Shown one piece after another: positions 24,581 to 34,900 of a DNA stretch of 64,000 nucleotides. Position 1 is the stretch's first letter. Each line of letters starts with the position of its first letter. Made by a program: the position numbers and the translations under genes. The DNA lies in contig CAMDHY010000003.1 of assembly GCA_945898215.1 (NCBI GenBank), forward strand, positions 42,566 through 106,565. The letters run 5' to 3'. The DNA is from Pseudoxanthobacter soli DSM 19599 (GTDB lineage: Bacteria; Pseudomonadota; Alphaproteobacteria; Rhizobiales; Segnochrobactraceae). The notes under the pieces are model-generated. The model ran no database searches and was not told the DNA's origin. It saw nothing but the letters and a program-made list of their open reading frames with translations.

Positions 24581-26329
24581 ATGGCGTTCAACCGCTACTA
24601 CGAGGACGAACTCGCCTACCTGCGCGATCTCGGCGACCTGTTCGCCCACGAGAACCCGACGCTCGCCGGCTTCCTGTCGCGCGAGGCGAGCGATCCCGAC
24701 GTCGAGCGCCTGCTCGAGGGCTTCGCCTTCCTCACCGCGCGGCTCCGCCAGAAGCTCGACGACGAGCTGCCGGAGGCGGTGCACGGCCTCATGGAGATCG
24801 TCTGGCCGCACTATCTGCGGCCGCTGCCGCCGCTGACGATCGTCGCCTTCGACCAGGTCGGCGGCGGCGGCCCGGTGCCGATCCGGGTGCCGCGGGGCAC
24901 GCAGGTCCGCTCCCGCCCGGTCGACGGCACGAGCTGTGCCTTCGCGACGAGCTATCACGTCGACGTCCTGCCGCTCGCCGTGGCGGCGGCCGAGATCGAC
25001 AACCGCTCGACCTCAAGCCGCCTCGTCGTCGAGATCAGGACGACGCCGCGCGGCAGCCTGCGCGCCCTCCAGGGTGGCAGGCTGCGCCTGCACTTCAGCA
25101 CCGAGCGCGACCCGCTGGTGGGCCGCGTGCTCTATCTCTGGATGCTGCGCTACACCACCACGATCACTGCCACGACCGACACCGGCGAGACGGTCGAGCT
25201 CGGTCCGGCCGCATGCCGGCCGGTCGGCTTCGCCGAGGACGAGGCGGTGCTGCCGGCGCCTGCCACCGCCTTCCCCGCCTTCCGCCTGCTGCAAGAATAT
25301 CTCGCCTTCCCGGCGAAGTTCCTGTTCGTCGACGTCGAGGGGCTCGAGCCGCTGGTGGCCTCGGCGGGCACCCGCCTGACGCTCGCCTTCGAGTTCCGCC
25401 GGCCGCTGCCCGCCCAGGCACGGCTGTCGGGGGCGCAGATCCGGCTGAACGCGACGCCGGCCGTCAACCTCTTCGAGGCGGAGGCGCAGCCGATCGCGGT
25501 CAGTGCGGCCAAGACCGAATACCGCGTCGTGGCCGCCGGCGCGCCGGCGGTCGCCATCCATGCGGTCGAGGCGGCGGTCGGGCACGTGCAGGGGCGCGGC
25601 GAGCGGGTGCCGATCCACCCGTTCCATTCCTTCCGCCACGATGGTGCCGCCGGCGGCGACGGCCGGCTCTACTTCAAGGTGCGCGTCCGTCCCGCGGTGG
25701 TCGGCAATGGCATCGACCACTATGTCGCCTTCGTCGACGGCTCGGATCGCATCGCCACGCCGCAGGTCGAGGTCGTCTCGCTGACCCTGTCGGCCTCCAA
25801 CGGCCGCCTGGCGCAACGCATCGCCGTCGGCCACATCGACCAGGCCGGCTGGAACACGCCCTCGACGGTGTCCTTCTCGAACATCGCGAGCGTCTTGGGG
25901 GAAGTGCCGCCACCGATCGAGGACGCCCTGTTGTGGCGGCTGATCTCCAACCTCGCGCGCAACTTCCGCACGATCGTTGGCCGCGAGCCGCTGCGGGCCC
26001 TGATCGCCTCCCACGACTTCCGCGCCCTCCACGACGCCCAGGCGCGGAGGCGGCTCGAACTGCTGCTCTCCGGCATTGAGGACTTCACCGACCAGCCGGG
26101 CGACGCGATCGTCCGCGGCGCGCCGGTACGGCTCCGGCGGCTCGTCCTCACGGTGGCGGAGAGCCGCCTCGGTGGCGAAGCGGAGATGTTCCTGTTCGGC
26201 ACCGTCCTCGACGCCTTCCTCGCCGCCTATGCCGGCATCAACAGCCTGCAACGCCTCACCATCCGGGGCTCCGAGGAGAACGCCAGCTACGACTATCCGA
26301 TGCGGCGCGGCCTCGGCACGGCCGTCTGA
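24581..26329 (+). CDS. tssF: T6SS baseplate subunit TssF
   Basis: 582 residues, the usual length. The start FNRYYEDELAYLRDLG and the following PTLAGFLSREASDPDVERLL are near-consensus for TssF/VasA, and LMEIVWPHYLRPLPPLTIV is equally typical. It forms the baseplate wedge with TssG and TssK. Its stop overlaps the tssG ATG (TGATGG). Confidence 0.95.
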   Translation: MAFNRYYEDELAYLRDLGDLFAHENPTLAGFLSREASDPDVERLLEGFAFLTARLRQKLDDELPEAVHGLMEIVWPHYLRPLPPLTIVAFDQVGGGGPVPIRVPRGTQVRSRPVDGTSCAFATSYHVDVLPLAVAAAEIDNRSTSSRLVVEIRTTPRGSLRALQGGRLRLHFSTERDPLVGRVLYLWMLRYTTTITATTDTGETVELGPAACRPVGFAEDEAVLPAPATAFPAFRLLQEYLAFPAKFLFVDVEGLEPLVASAGTRLTLAFEFRRPLPAQARLSGAQIRLNATPAVNLFEAEAQPIAVSAAKTEYRVVAAGAPAVAIHAVEAAVGHVQGRGERVPIHPFHSFRHDGAAGGDGRLYFKVRVRPAVVGNGIDHYVAFVDGSDRIATPQVEVVSLTLSASNGRLAQRIAVGHIDQAGWNTPSTVSFSNIASVLGEVPPPIEDALLWRLISNLARNFRTIVGREPLRALIASHDFRALHDAQARRRLELLLSGIEDFTDQPGDAIVRGAPVRLRRLVLTVAESRLGGEAEMFLFGTVLDAFLAAYAGINSLQRLTIRGSEENASYDYPMRRGLGTAV

Positions 26330-27297
26330 TGGACACCGCCGAACCGTCGGCCGCGGATCCGCCGCTCGCCGCGCTCAAGGACGCCTCGCTGCTGGCGCTG
26401 GCGCTGGCGATCGAACGGGCTCATCCGGATGCGCCCGCGATCGGCGAGGCCGAGGCCCCGGCGCGCGAGAGCGTGCGCTTCCGGGCGCACTGGGGACTCG
26501 GCTTCGCCGATGCGGAAGTGCGGTCGATCGAGCCGGCGGAGGGCGGCCAGGGGCCTCTCACGGTGTTCCAGACGGTGATCGGCCTGCACGGCCCGTCGTC
26601 GCCGTTGCCGCCCTACATCACCGAGCGGGTCATCGCCACCGACGGAGCCGACGGGGCGCTGGCGCATTTCCTCGACTTCTTCAACCACCGCCTCGCCAGC
26701 CTGCTGGTGCGCGTCTGGAAGCAGCGCCGGCACCACCTGCGCTATCGGCCCGGCGCGCTCGATCCGCTGTCGGTGCGGGCGCTGACGCTCGCGGGTCTGC
26801 CGCCCGGACCGGTTCCCGGTGGCCTGTCCGCCCCGCGGCTGCTGTCGGTGCTGGGGCTGCTCACCCTCGCCAACCGCTCGGCGGGGTCGCTCGCCGCCAT
26901 CGTCTCCGTCTATGCCGGCGTCGCCTGCCGCGTCGAGGAGTTCCACGAACGTATCGTTGAGATCCCGCCCGAGGACCGCTCCCACCTCGGGCGATCCGGC
27001 TGCGGGCTCGGCGAGGACTTCGTCATCGGAGACCGCCTCGTGGATCGTCTCGGGGCCTTCCGCCTTGTGATCGGCCCCGTCGACAGCGACGGCCTGGAGG
27101 CCCTTTTGCCGACCTCGCCCCTGCGCCGGACGATCGACGACCTCGTCGCCTTCGCGGTCCGCGAGCCGCTCGCCTGCCGGGTCGCCGTGGAGATCGCCGC
27201 CGGCGAGACGCCGCCGTGGACCCTGGGGGAGGGGCGTCTTGGGTGGACGACGTGGGTGGCGCCCGACCCCGATGTGACAAGCGTCGTCTTTCTGTAA
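26329..27297 (+). CDS. tssG: T6SS baseplate subunit TssG
   Basis: 322 residues. The TssG/VasB features FQTVIGLHGPSSPLPPYITE, LAHFLDFFNHRLASLLVRVW and the C-terminal WTTWV are present. It partners with TssF. It ends the first tss operon block; a 176-bp gap without an assignable promoter separates it from tagH. Confidence 0.94.
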   Translation: MDTAEPSAADPPLAALKDASLLALALAIERAHPDAPAIGEAEAPARESVRFRAHWGLGFADAEVRSIEPAEGGQGPLTVFQTVIGLHGPSSPLPPYITERVIATDGADGALAHFLDFFNHRLASLLVRVWKQRRHHLRYRPGALDPLSVRALTLAGLPPGPVPGGLSAPRLLSVLGLLTLANRSAGSLAAIVSVYAGVACRVEEFHERIVEIPPEDRSHLGRSGCGLGEDFVIGDRLVDRLGAFRLVIGPVDSDGLEALLPTSPLRRTIDDLVAFAVREPLACRVAVEIAAGETPPWTLGEGRLGWTTWVAPDPDVTSVVFL

Positions 27298-27473
27298 TCG
27301 GGGCTGTGTTTTATGCGGGTTATCAGGGGCCAACGGGCGTTCCACGTCGTTCGTTCACGCCAGTCCGCCAGGTCGGTGCCGGTGCAGCGTCGACCGTCTT
27401 CCGCGGCGGAATGGCTTGGGCCCCCCGAAGATCAGGCTCCCGGGCCGCGGCCCGGCTGGGGAACGAGACGACG

Positions 27474-29063
27474 ATGCGGCTCCGGCTGACGGTCATCAGC
27501 GATCATCGGCGGGAGCTCGCGGACCGCGCCGGCCACGAATTCTCCGAAGCCGGCGGCGTCGTCGGCCGAAGCGCGACCGCCGACTGGTCGCTGCCGGACC
27601 AGACCAAGACACTGTCCTCGCGCCACCTGTCGATCACCTTCGCGGACGGAACCTTCCGCATCACCGACACGAGCACGAACGGCGTCTATCTCAACAGCGT
27701 CGAGATGCCCCTCGGGCGCGGCGCGACGATGCCACTGCGCTCCGGCGACACGCTCTATTTCGGCCCCTATGTCGTCGGCGTCGAGATCGTCGCCGACGCC
27801 CTCGACGGCCGCCAGCGCCTCGGCCTCAGCGCGGGCTGGAAGGCGGTGCGCGGCGACGAGGCGCCGGCGGCCGCCCCCCGCATCCCGACCGGTCTCGACG
27901 ATCTGTTGCCGTCGGGCGCGGGTGCCGACGCCGACGGGCTGCTCGCCTCGAGTTCGGCTGCGGTGTCGACGCCGCGCGCACGGCTGCTGGCCCGCCGGCA
28001 GGAGGTCGACCCGATCGCCGGTCTCGACGCCGCGCCGTCGGACGGCCATGCCGCCGACGACATCGGACGCCGCGACGACGATCTCCTGGCGCCGCTGCCG
28101 ACGTCACCGGGCGCGCCCGTGCGGCGGCCGCTGCCGCCGGCCGGCGCCGCTGCGGCGCGGCCGCCGCCTGCGGCGATCATCCCGCCGAACTTCGATCCGC
28201 TCGCCGACGACCTCGCCCCGGAGCGCCCGCCTGCCGCGCCCGACGTCCGGCCGCTGCCCTTCCCCGAGCCGCCGTCGGCGCTGCCGCCGCTCCCGTCGCC
28301 GCCGCTCCCGTCGCCGCTGTTTTCACCGCTGCTGCCGCCGGCACCGCCGCTGCCCCGTCCGGCGGCTCCGATGCCGCCCGTCCAGCGCAGCGAGAACGCG
28401 CCACCGACCGACGTCATGGCGCTCCTGCGGCTGCGGGCGCTCGCCGCCGGCGAGGAAGCCCCCGCAGCCTCCCACGCCGACGCCGGTGGCGGGTCCCTGC
28501 TCGCGGCGATCGGCGTCGACCCGGCCGCCCTGTCGCCGGATGCCGCCGATCGCGCCGCCGCGGCGCTCGCCGCCTTCGTCGTCGAGGCCGCCGAGGGGCT
28601 AGTCGAGGTCCTCGAGACGCGGCGCACCCTGAAGGACGAGCTCCATCTCGACCACACCCGCCTCGGCGCGACCGACAACAATCCGTTCAAGTTCTTCGCC
28701 ACCGGCCGCGAGGCGCTTCGGCAGATGCTGGTCAAGGAGCCGCCCGGCTTCCTCACCCTCGCCGACGGGGCGGGCGAGGCCTTCGCCGATATCCGCGAGC
28801 ACGAGATCGCCACCATGACGGCGATCCAGGCGGCCGCCGCGACGCTGCTCGGCCGGCTCTCGCCCGCGGCGATCGAGGCGCAGGCGGAGGCCGGCGGCTT
28901 CCTAGGCCGCGTTGACAAGGCGCGCCTCTGGGATCGCTACGTCGACCTGCACGGGCGCGCCCTCGAGACGCTGGACGTGTCCGTCGCCGAGCTCGTCGCC
29001 CAGCACTACGCCCGCGCGCTGCAACAACGCCCGGCGGCGCGACGCAAGGAGTCCAACGCGTGA
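27474..29063 (+). CDS. tagH: T6SS-associated FHA-domain protein TagH (Fha)
   Basis: 529 residues. An FHA domain occupies about residues 20-100, with the phosphothreonine-binding signature GVVGRSATADW, LSSRHLSI and TSTNGVYLN. A long Pro/Ala-rich linker (about 130-330) follows, then the C-terminal T6SS-FHA domain (DNNPFKFFATGREALRQML). Fha proteins bind phosphothreonine on a T6SS partner and are required for post-translational activation in the PpkA/PppA pathway. A PP2C phosphatase and kinase are encoded downstream in the same operon. Its stop overlaps the tssJ GTG. Confidence 0.9.
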   Translation: MRLRLTVISDHRRELADRAGHEFSEAGGVVGRSATADWSLPDQTKTLSSRHLSITFADGTFRITDTSTNGVYLNSVEMPLGRGATMPLRSGDTLYFGPYVVGVEIVADALDGRQRLGLSAGWKAVRGDEAPAAAPRIPTGLDDLLPSGAGADADGLLASSSAAVSTPRARLLARRQEVDPIAGLDAAPSDGHAADDIGRRDDDLLAPLPTSPGAPVRRPLPPAGAAAARPPPAAIIPPNFDPLADDLAPERPPAAPDVRPLPFPEPPSALPPLPSPPLPSPLFSPLLPPAPPLPRPAAPMPPVQRSENAPPTDVMALLRLRALAAGEEAPAASHADAGGGSLLAAIGVDPAALSPDAADRAAAALAAFVVEAAEGLVEVLETRRTLKDELHLDHTRLGATDNNPFKFFATGREALRQMLVKEPPGFLTLADGAGEAFADIREHEIATMTAIQAAAATLLGRLSPAAIEAQAEAGGFLGRVDKARLWDRYVDLHGRALETLDVSVAELVAQHYARALQQRPAARRKESNA

Positions 29064-29572
29064 CGGATCGAGTTCCCGGGGGCGACGCGGCACCGTCGCG
29101 GCGTCTGGTGGTCGTCGGCGGTGCCCTGCTGCTGGCGGGTTGCGGCGGCGCGCCCAAGCCGAAGGTCTCGCCGATCCGCGTTCAGATCATCGCCGACCCC
29201 TCCATCAACCCGAACGCCAACGACGACCCGTCGCCGACGGTCGTGCGCGTCTACGACCTGAAGTCGGACACCAAGTTCCGCCAGGCCGATTTCTTCGCTA
29301 TCTTCGACAACGACGCGACGACCCTCGGGGCCGACCTCGTCGGCAAGCGCGAGTTCGAGATCAAGCCTGGCCAGACCGAAACCTACGAGCGGGACGTGCC
29401 CATCGAGGCCGAATACATCGGCGTCATCGCCGGCTTCCGGGACATCACATCCGCACAGTGGCGCGCCGCGGTGAAGATCAAGAAAGAATACATCAACGAC
29501 ATCATCATCAACCTGACGTCCTTGTCGGTGAACATCACGCTGGCGAAGACGCAGTCCGTGGGCTGGATCTGA
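29060..29572 (+). CDS. tssJ: T6SS outer-membrane lipoprotein TssJ
   Basis: 170 residues starting with GTG that overlaps the tagH stop. A lipoprotein signal ends in the lipobox LLLAGC, with Cys28 as the lipidation site. The body matches the transthyretin-like TssJ fold (NPNANDDPSPTVVRVYDLK, FFAIFDNDATTLGADLV). It anchors the TssLM complex to the outer membrane. Confidence 0.92.
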   Translation: MTDRVPGGDAAPSRRLVVVGGALLLAGCGGAPKPKVSPIRVQIIADPSINPNANDDPSPTVVRVYDLKSDTKFRQADFFAIFDNDATTLGADLVGKREFEIKPGQTETYERDVPIEAEYIGVIAGFRDITSAQWRAAVKIKKEYINDIIINLTSLSVNITLAKTQSVGWI

Positions 29573-29606
29573 CCGTGCCGGCACGTTGCAAGAGGCGGCG
29601 GATGCC

Positions 29607-30950
29607 ATGTCCCTGACGAGCAAGCCGCTCTGGCTGGAGGGCATGTTCGTCCGCCCCCAGCATTTCCAGCAGCAGGACCGCTGGATCCAGCATCAGATCG
29701 AGCGCCGCGCCGCGCCTTTGTCGCCGTTCGGCTGGGGCATCGGCGAACTCGCGTTCGACACCTCGCTGCTCGATCTCGGCCAGCTGGCGATCGCCCGGTG
29801 CCGCGCCATCATGCCGGACGGCTCGATCGTCGACGTCCCGGGCGCCGCCGCTGCTCCCGCGGCGCGCACGGTGCCGACGACGGCGCAGAACCTGCGCGTC
29901 TTCCTGACGGTTCCCGTCGACCCGCGCGACGGCGTCGAGCTCGCGACCGAAACGGTGCAGCGGCGCCGCTATCGCGGCAAGCCGGTTAGCGTCCGCAACG
30001 TCACGGCCGGAGAGCGCGAGCCGGTCGAGCTCATCGTCGGCGAGCCGCTGCTCGAGCTCGCCTTCGACGGCGAATCGCTCGACGAGCGGGTCGCCATGCC
30101 GATCGCCCGCATCGGCGAGGTCGACGCCAGCGGCCGGGTTCGCCTCGTCGACGGCTTCATCCCGCCTTGCCTCGGATTCGGCGCCTCGCCGCGCCTCGTC
30201 GCCGTGCTCAACGACGTGCGGGCGATGCTGCGCAGCCGCGGCGACGCCCTCGGCGAGCGGGCCGATCCGAGCCGCGCCACGGCGGAGAGCGCCGGCCTTG
30301 TCGACCTGCTCGCCCTCTCGATCGTCAACGGGGCGGAGGCCGCGCTCGGCCACATCGCGGCGGTGCCGACGCTGCACCCGGAGGTGCTGATCCGCGAGTT
30401 CGTGCGCCTCGTCGGGTCGCTGTCGACCTTCGACGCGTCGCACCGCCGGCCGCCGGCGCTGGAGCCCTACCGCCACGATGCGCTGGAGACCACGCTGGAG
30501 CCCATCCTGGCGGCGCTGCGGCAGACCCTGCAGGTCGTCGTCGAGCGCAACGCCGTGCCGCTGCCGCTGCAGGAACGCGGCTACGGCATCCTGACCGCGA
30601 CCATCGCCGACCGCTCGATCATCCAGACCGGCGCGCGCTTCGTCCTCGCGGCGATCGCCAACATGCCCGCCGACACCCTGCGCAGCCAGTTGCAGGCAAC
30701 GATGAAGGTCGGCTCGGTCGAGCAGATTCGCGACCTCGTCAACCTGCAGCTTCCCGGCATTCCGCTGCGTCCGCTGCCGGTCGCGCCGCGCGAGCTGCCC
30801 TACCTGCAGGGCGCCGTCTACTTCGAGCTCGACCAGTCGAGCGAGCTCTGGCGCTCGATCCCGCGCTCGGCGGCGTTCGCACTGCACGTCAGCGGCGAAT
30901 ACCCGGATCTCCATCTGGAGTTCTGGGCGATCCGGCCGGCCAAGCGATGA
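29607..30950 (+). CDS. tssK: T6SS baseplate adaptor TssK
   Basis: 447 residues. The first block, PLWLEGMFVRPQHFQQQDRW, is the TssK hallmark. Later conserved stretches include the LPCLGFGASPRL-like PPCLGFGASPRLVAVL and the C-terminal YFELDQSSELWRSI. TssK links the baseplate to the TssLM membrane complex. The ATG at 29607 follows AGAGGCGG; a TTG 21 bp upstream is less likely. Its stop overlaps the tssL ATG (ATGA). Confidence 0.95.
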   Translation: MSLTSKPLWLEGMFVRPQHFQQQDRWIQHQIERRAAPLSPFGWGIGELAFDTSLLDLGQLAIARCRAIMPDGSIVDVPGAAAAPAARTVPTTAQNLRVFLTVPVDPRDGVELATETVQRRRYRGKPVSVRNVTAGEREPVELIVGEPLLELAFDGESLDERVAMPIARIGEVDASGRVRLVDGFIPPCLGFGASPRLVAVLNDVRAMLRSRGDALGERADPSRATAESAGLVDLLALSIVNGAEAALGHIAAVPTLHPEVLIREFVRLVGSLSTFDASHRRPPALEPYRHDALETTLEPILAALRQTLQVVVERNAVPLPLQERGYGILTATIADRSIIQTGARFVLAAIANMPADTLRSQLQATMKVGSVEQIRDLVNLQLPGIPLRPLPVAPRELPYLQGAVYFELDQSSELWRSIPRSAAFALHVSGEYPDLHLEFWAIRPAKR

Positions 30951-31975
30951 GCGGCTATCCCGAGGACGGTGGCGACGAGCCGACCGTGGTCGGCTACCGG
31001 CCCGTGCGCGGCGAACGCCGGCCGCCGGAGCCCGCGCCGCCGCCGCCGCCGGAGCCGCCGCGGCCGCGCGAGCGCGCCGTCGCGCCCGATCCGGTCATCC
31101 ATCTCTCCGACACGTCGGGATCGCCCCGCTTCGACCGCGCCGCCGGCGACCTCGGCGCCGCTCCGCCGCCGCCGCCGACAGGCGCCGGCGACGCGGCCAT
31201 CTACGAACTCGTTACCACCGACCAGCCGAAGGACGCCGAGGACCTGCTGGCCGCCGCCGCGGCACCCCTCCTCGCTCTCGCCGCCGAGCTGCGCGACGCC
31301 GTGACGACCGCCGACGTCGAGGCGCTGCGACGGGCAATCGTCGAGCAGATCAAGGCCTTCGAGGCGCGCGCCCTGCGCTTCGGCGCCCGCGCCGGCGACG
31401 TCACCGCCGCCCGCTACGTCCTGTGCGCCATGCTCGACGAGGCGGTGATGACGACGCCCTGGGGCAATGCCAGCGCGTGGAGCGCCCAGAGCCTCCTCAA
31501 CCAGTTCCACGGCGAGACCTGGGGCGGCGAGAAGGTCTTCGTCATCCTCGACCGGGTGAAGGCCGACCCCGCCAAGTATCTCGCCCTGATCAAGCTCATT
31601 GACCTCTGCCTCGCGTTCGGCTTCGAGGGGCGCTACCGGGTGATCGAGGGTGGCCGCTACCAGATCGACGAACTGCGCGAGGACCTCGCCCGCATCCTCC
31701 GCTCGCACCTGCGTCCGCCGGTGGACGTGCTGTCGGCGCACTCGGCCGGCGTCCGCGTCCGTCGCCGGCTGCGCACCTATGCGCCGCTGTGGATCGTCTT
31801 CTCCGTCGCCGGCGTCCTGCTCCTGGCGCTCTACGGCTTCCTCGGCTGGCAGCTGTCGCGCGACATCACTCCGGCGACGGCGGCGCTCGATGCGCTGGCG
31901 CCGCTGCCGGCCGGTCCGATCGGCACGCCGGCCGATCTTCCGGCCGTCCGTTCCGTGTTGCCGCAGGGGAACTGA
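30947..31975 (+). CDS. tssL: T6SS inner-membrane protein TssL (IcmH/DotU)
   Basis: 342 residues. An acidic and proline-rich N-terminal tail (1-75) is followed by the cytoplasmic DotU domain (YVLCAMLDEAVMTTPWGN, GGEKVFVILDR, FEGRYRVIEGG). One membrane helix lies around 276-302, leaving a short periplasmic tail, with no peptidoglycan-binding extension. Thr13 (DEPTVVGYRP) stands in a context like the phosphorylated N-terminal threonine of Agrobacterium TssL, which Fha binds. It pairs with TssM, encoded 6 bp downstream. Confidence 0.93.
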   Translation: MSGYPEDGGDEPTVVGYRPVRGERRPPEPAPPPPPEPPRPRERAVAPDPVIHLSDTSGSPRFDRAAGDLGAAPPPPPTGAGDAAIYELVTTDQPKDAEDLLAAAAAPLLALAAELRDAVTTADVEALRRAIVEQIKAFEARALRFGARAGDVTAARYVLCAMLDEAVMTTPWGNASAWSAQSLLNQFHGETWGGEKVFVILDRVKADPAKYLALIKLIDLCLAFGFEGRYRVIEGGRYQIDELREDLARILRSHLRPPVDVLSAHSAGVRVRRRLRTYAPLWIVFSVAGVLLLALYGFLGWQLSRDITPATAALDALAPLPAGPIGTPADLPAVRSVLPQGN

Positions 31976-31981
31976 CGCGGA

Positions 31982-34900
31982 ATGGTCCAGGCGCTGCTCT
32001 CCGCTCTGTTGAGGCTCCGGACGCTTTTCGCCGTCGTCGGGCTGGTGGCGCTTTCGGCGCTGATCTGGATCGTCGGGCCGATGGTGACGGTGTTCGACGT
32101 GACTCCGCTCGGCCCGGTCGGGACGCGCATCGCGACGATCGCCGTGATCGTCGTCGGCACGGTGCTGACCGCCGTGGTGCGCATCCTGCTCGCCTACCGC
32201 GCCAACCAGCGCATGATCCGCTCGCTGCTCGACACGGAATCGGTCGCGAGCCTGACGGAGATTCAGAGCGACGACGAGATCGAGCGCAACCGCGAGCGCT
32301 TCGAGGCGGCGCTGCGCGCCCTCGAGGAGGCCGCCGTCGGCTCGCGCGCCGGCAAGGACTTCGTCCAGCAGTTCCCCTGGTACGTCATCATCGGGCCGCC
32401 AGGCGCCGGCAAGACGACGATCCTGCGCAATTGCGGCCTGAACTTCCCGCTCGCCGACCATCTCGGGCCGGACCCGGTCGCCGGGGTCGGCGGCACGCGC
32501 TACTGCGACTGGTGGTTCACCGACCAGGCGGTGTTGATCGACACCGCTGGCCGCTACACGACGCAGGATTCCAACGCCGAGCTCGACCGTGCCGCCTGGC
32601 GCGGCTTCCTCGACCTCATCCGCAGCCATCGTCGCCGGCGGCCGATCAACGGCGTCATCCTGGCGATCAGCCTCGCCGACGTGCTGGCGCGGACCGACAC
32701 GTCGGGTCGCTCGCACACCGAGGCAATCAAGCGGCGCCTGCAGGAATTGATGCGCTCGTTCGGCATGCGCCTGCCGGTCTACGTCATCGTCACCAAGTGC
32801 GACCTGCTCGCCGGCTTCTCGGAGTTCTTCGAGGACCACGACGAGGCGATGCGGGCGCAGATCTGGGGCATGACCTTCCCGGTCGACGAGGCCGAGGCGC
32901 CGTTCACGCGGCTGTTCGGACCCTGGTTCGACGAACTCGCCGGCGTGCTCGACACCCGCGTGATGAAGCGGCTGCACGAGGAGCGGGCGGTGGCGCGCCG
33001 CGCCCGCATCTACATGTTCCCGCGCGAGTTCCGCACCCTCAAGCAGCCCCTGCAGGACTTCTTCGGCGAGATCTTCAAGGCGAACCGCTTCGAGACCCAG
33101 CCGGTGCTGCGCGGCCTCTATCTGACGAGCGGCACCCAGGAGGGCTCGCCGCTCGACCGCGTCATCGGCGCGCTGTCGCGCACCTTCGGGCTGTCGGCCG
33201 GCCTGCCGGTCGTGCAGCAGGGCAGGGGCAAGTCCTATTTCATCAAGAAGGTGCTGACCGACGTCGTCTTCGAGGAACAGGATCTCGTCGGCACGAACCG
33301 GCAGCTGGAGCGCAAGCTCGCGCTCCTCAACACCGGCGGCTACGTCGCCGCCCTTGCGATCGCCGTAGTGCTCGGGACGATCTGGGTCGGCGCCTATGCG
33401 CGCGGCACGGGCGAGATCACCTCCGCCGAGGATCGCGCCGCCGCCTTGCAGGCCTCGCTCGGCAACCTGCCGGACCGGCCATCCATCGCCGCCGTCGTCC
33501 CCGTGCTGGACCAGGCCGCGACGATGGTACGCGACCTCTCCGGCAGCGGCTGGCTGTCGTTCGTCGTCGGCGGCGGCCTCGCCGTCACCCCCACCCTCGG
33601 CCGCCACGCCGACCAGGCCTACGACCGGGTCCTGCTGACGACGCTCCTGCCGGCGCTGAAGTCGTGGCTCGAAAGCCGCATCACCAGCGTCTCGCAGTCC
33701 GCGTCGTCGCCGGAGCAGCTCGTGCTTCTGCGGGAACTTCTGCAGACCTACATCATGCTCGGCGAGCCGGCCCGCCTCGACCGCGACTGGATGATCCGCG
33801 ACCTCAAGGACGAGGTGCGCATCGCCGTGCCCCTCGACGCCAAGTCCCAGAATGCCCTCGACGATCACCTCGAGCACCTCGTCGCGCTCCTGCCGCGGCC
33901 GGTGTCGATCGACCAGACCGTCGTCGACGCGGCGCGAAGCCGCCTGCGCCAGGTGCCGCAGTCCGACAAGGTCTATGCGCGCCTGCTGCGGGAGGGCCTG
34001 CAGAACCGCACCCTCGCGCCAGTCGACCTCGGCAGCCTGATCGGCACGGCGGCACTGCAGACGACGGCCGACGCTTCCGGCAGCCGCAGCCTCGTCATCC
34101 CCGGCATCTTCACGCGGGACGGCTTCTACAAGTTCTTCATCCCGCGCCTCGGGGCGATCGTCCGCGAAGAGCTCGGCGCCGACTGGGTGAGCGGCGACGG
34201 CACCCAGGCGAGCGGCGTCATGCAGGAGCTGACGGCGGCCGTCACGGACAGCTACGTGCAGGACTATACGCAGGCCTGGCAGGCAGCCCTCGGCCGCATC
34301 AGCGTCGGCCGCTTCACCGACCTGCAGCGGGCGATGGTGGCGATCCAGGCGCTCGCGGGGCCGCAGTCGCCGATCGAGCGCGTCGTCGATGCCGTGCGCG
34401 ACAACACCGACCTGCCGCCGCCCGGCGAGGACAGCGTCCTCGTCTCCGGCAACGCCCGCCCAGCGAGCGGCCAGAGCGCCGCCCTCGCCGCCGCCCAGAC
34501 CGCCGTCGCCTCGAACGTCTCGGCCAACGCCTTCGGCGACATGCCGTGGCCGGGCAACCGCATCGCCCAGCCGTTCCTGCCGCTCATCGAACTCGTGACG
34601 CCGCCGCCCGGCAACCAGCTGCCGCCGATCGCCCAGATCCGCGACCTGCTCGGCAACCTCTACGGCTCGGTCGCGGCCGTCGCCAACGCGCCGCAGCCGC
34701 CGGACGCCGCCTTCCAACTCGTGCTGTCGCGGGCGAAGAACCCCGCCGGCGACGTCATGGGGGCGCTGCAGTCGAGTTCGGCGCTGCAGCCCGAGCCGGT
34801 GCGCGGCTGGCTGCGCAGCATCACGGCCAATACCTGGCGGGCGCTCCTCGACCTCGCCGACGTCTACGTCAACGCGGCCTGGCGCACCGAAGTTCTGCCG

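Noticed and set aside
27298..27473. Possible sigma-54 promoter before tagH (GG-N10-GC in CGGTGCCGGTGCAGC)
   Set aside because: Only the GG and GC dinucleotides match; both boxes otherwise differ from consensus, and such matches arise by chance in GC-rich DNA.
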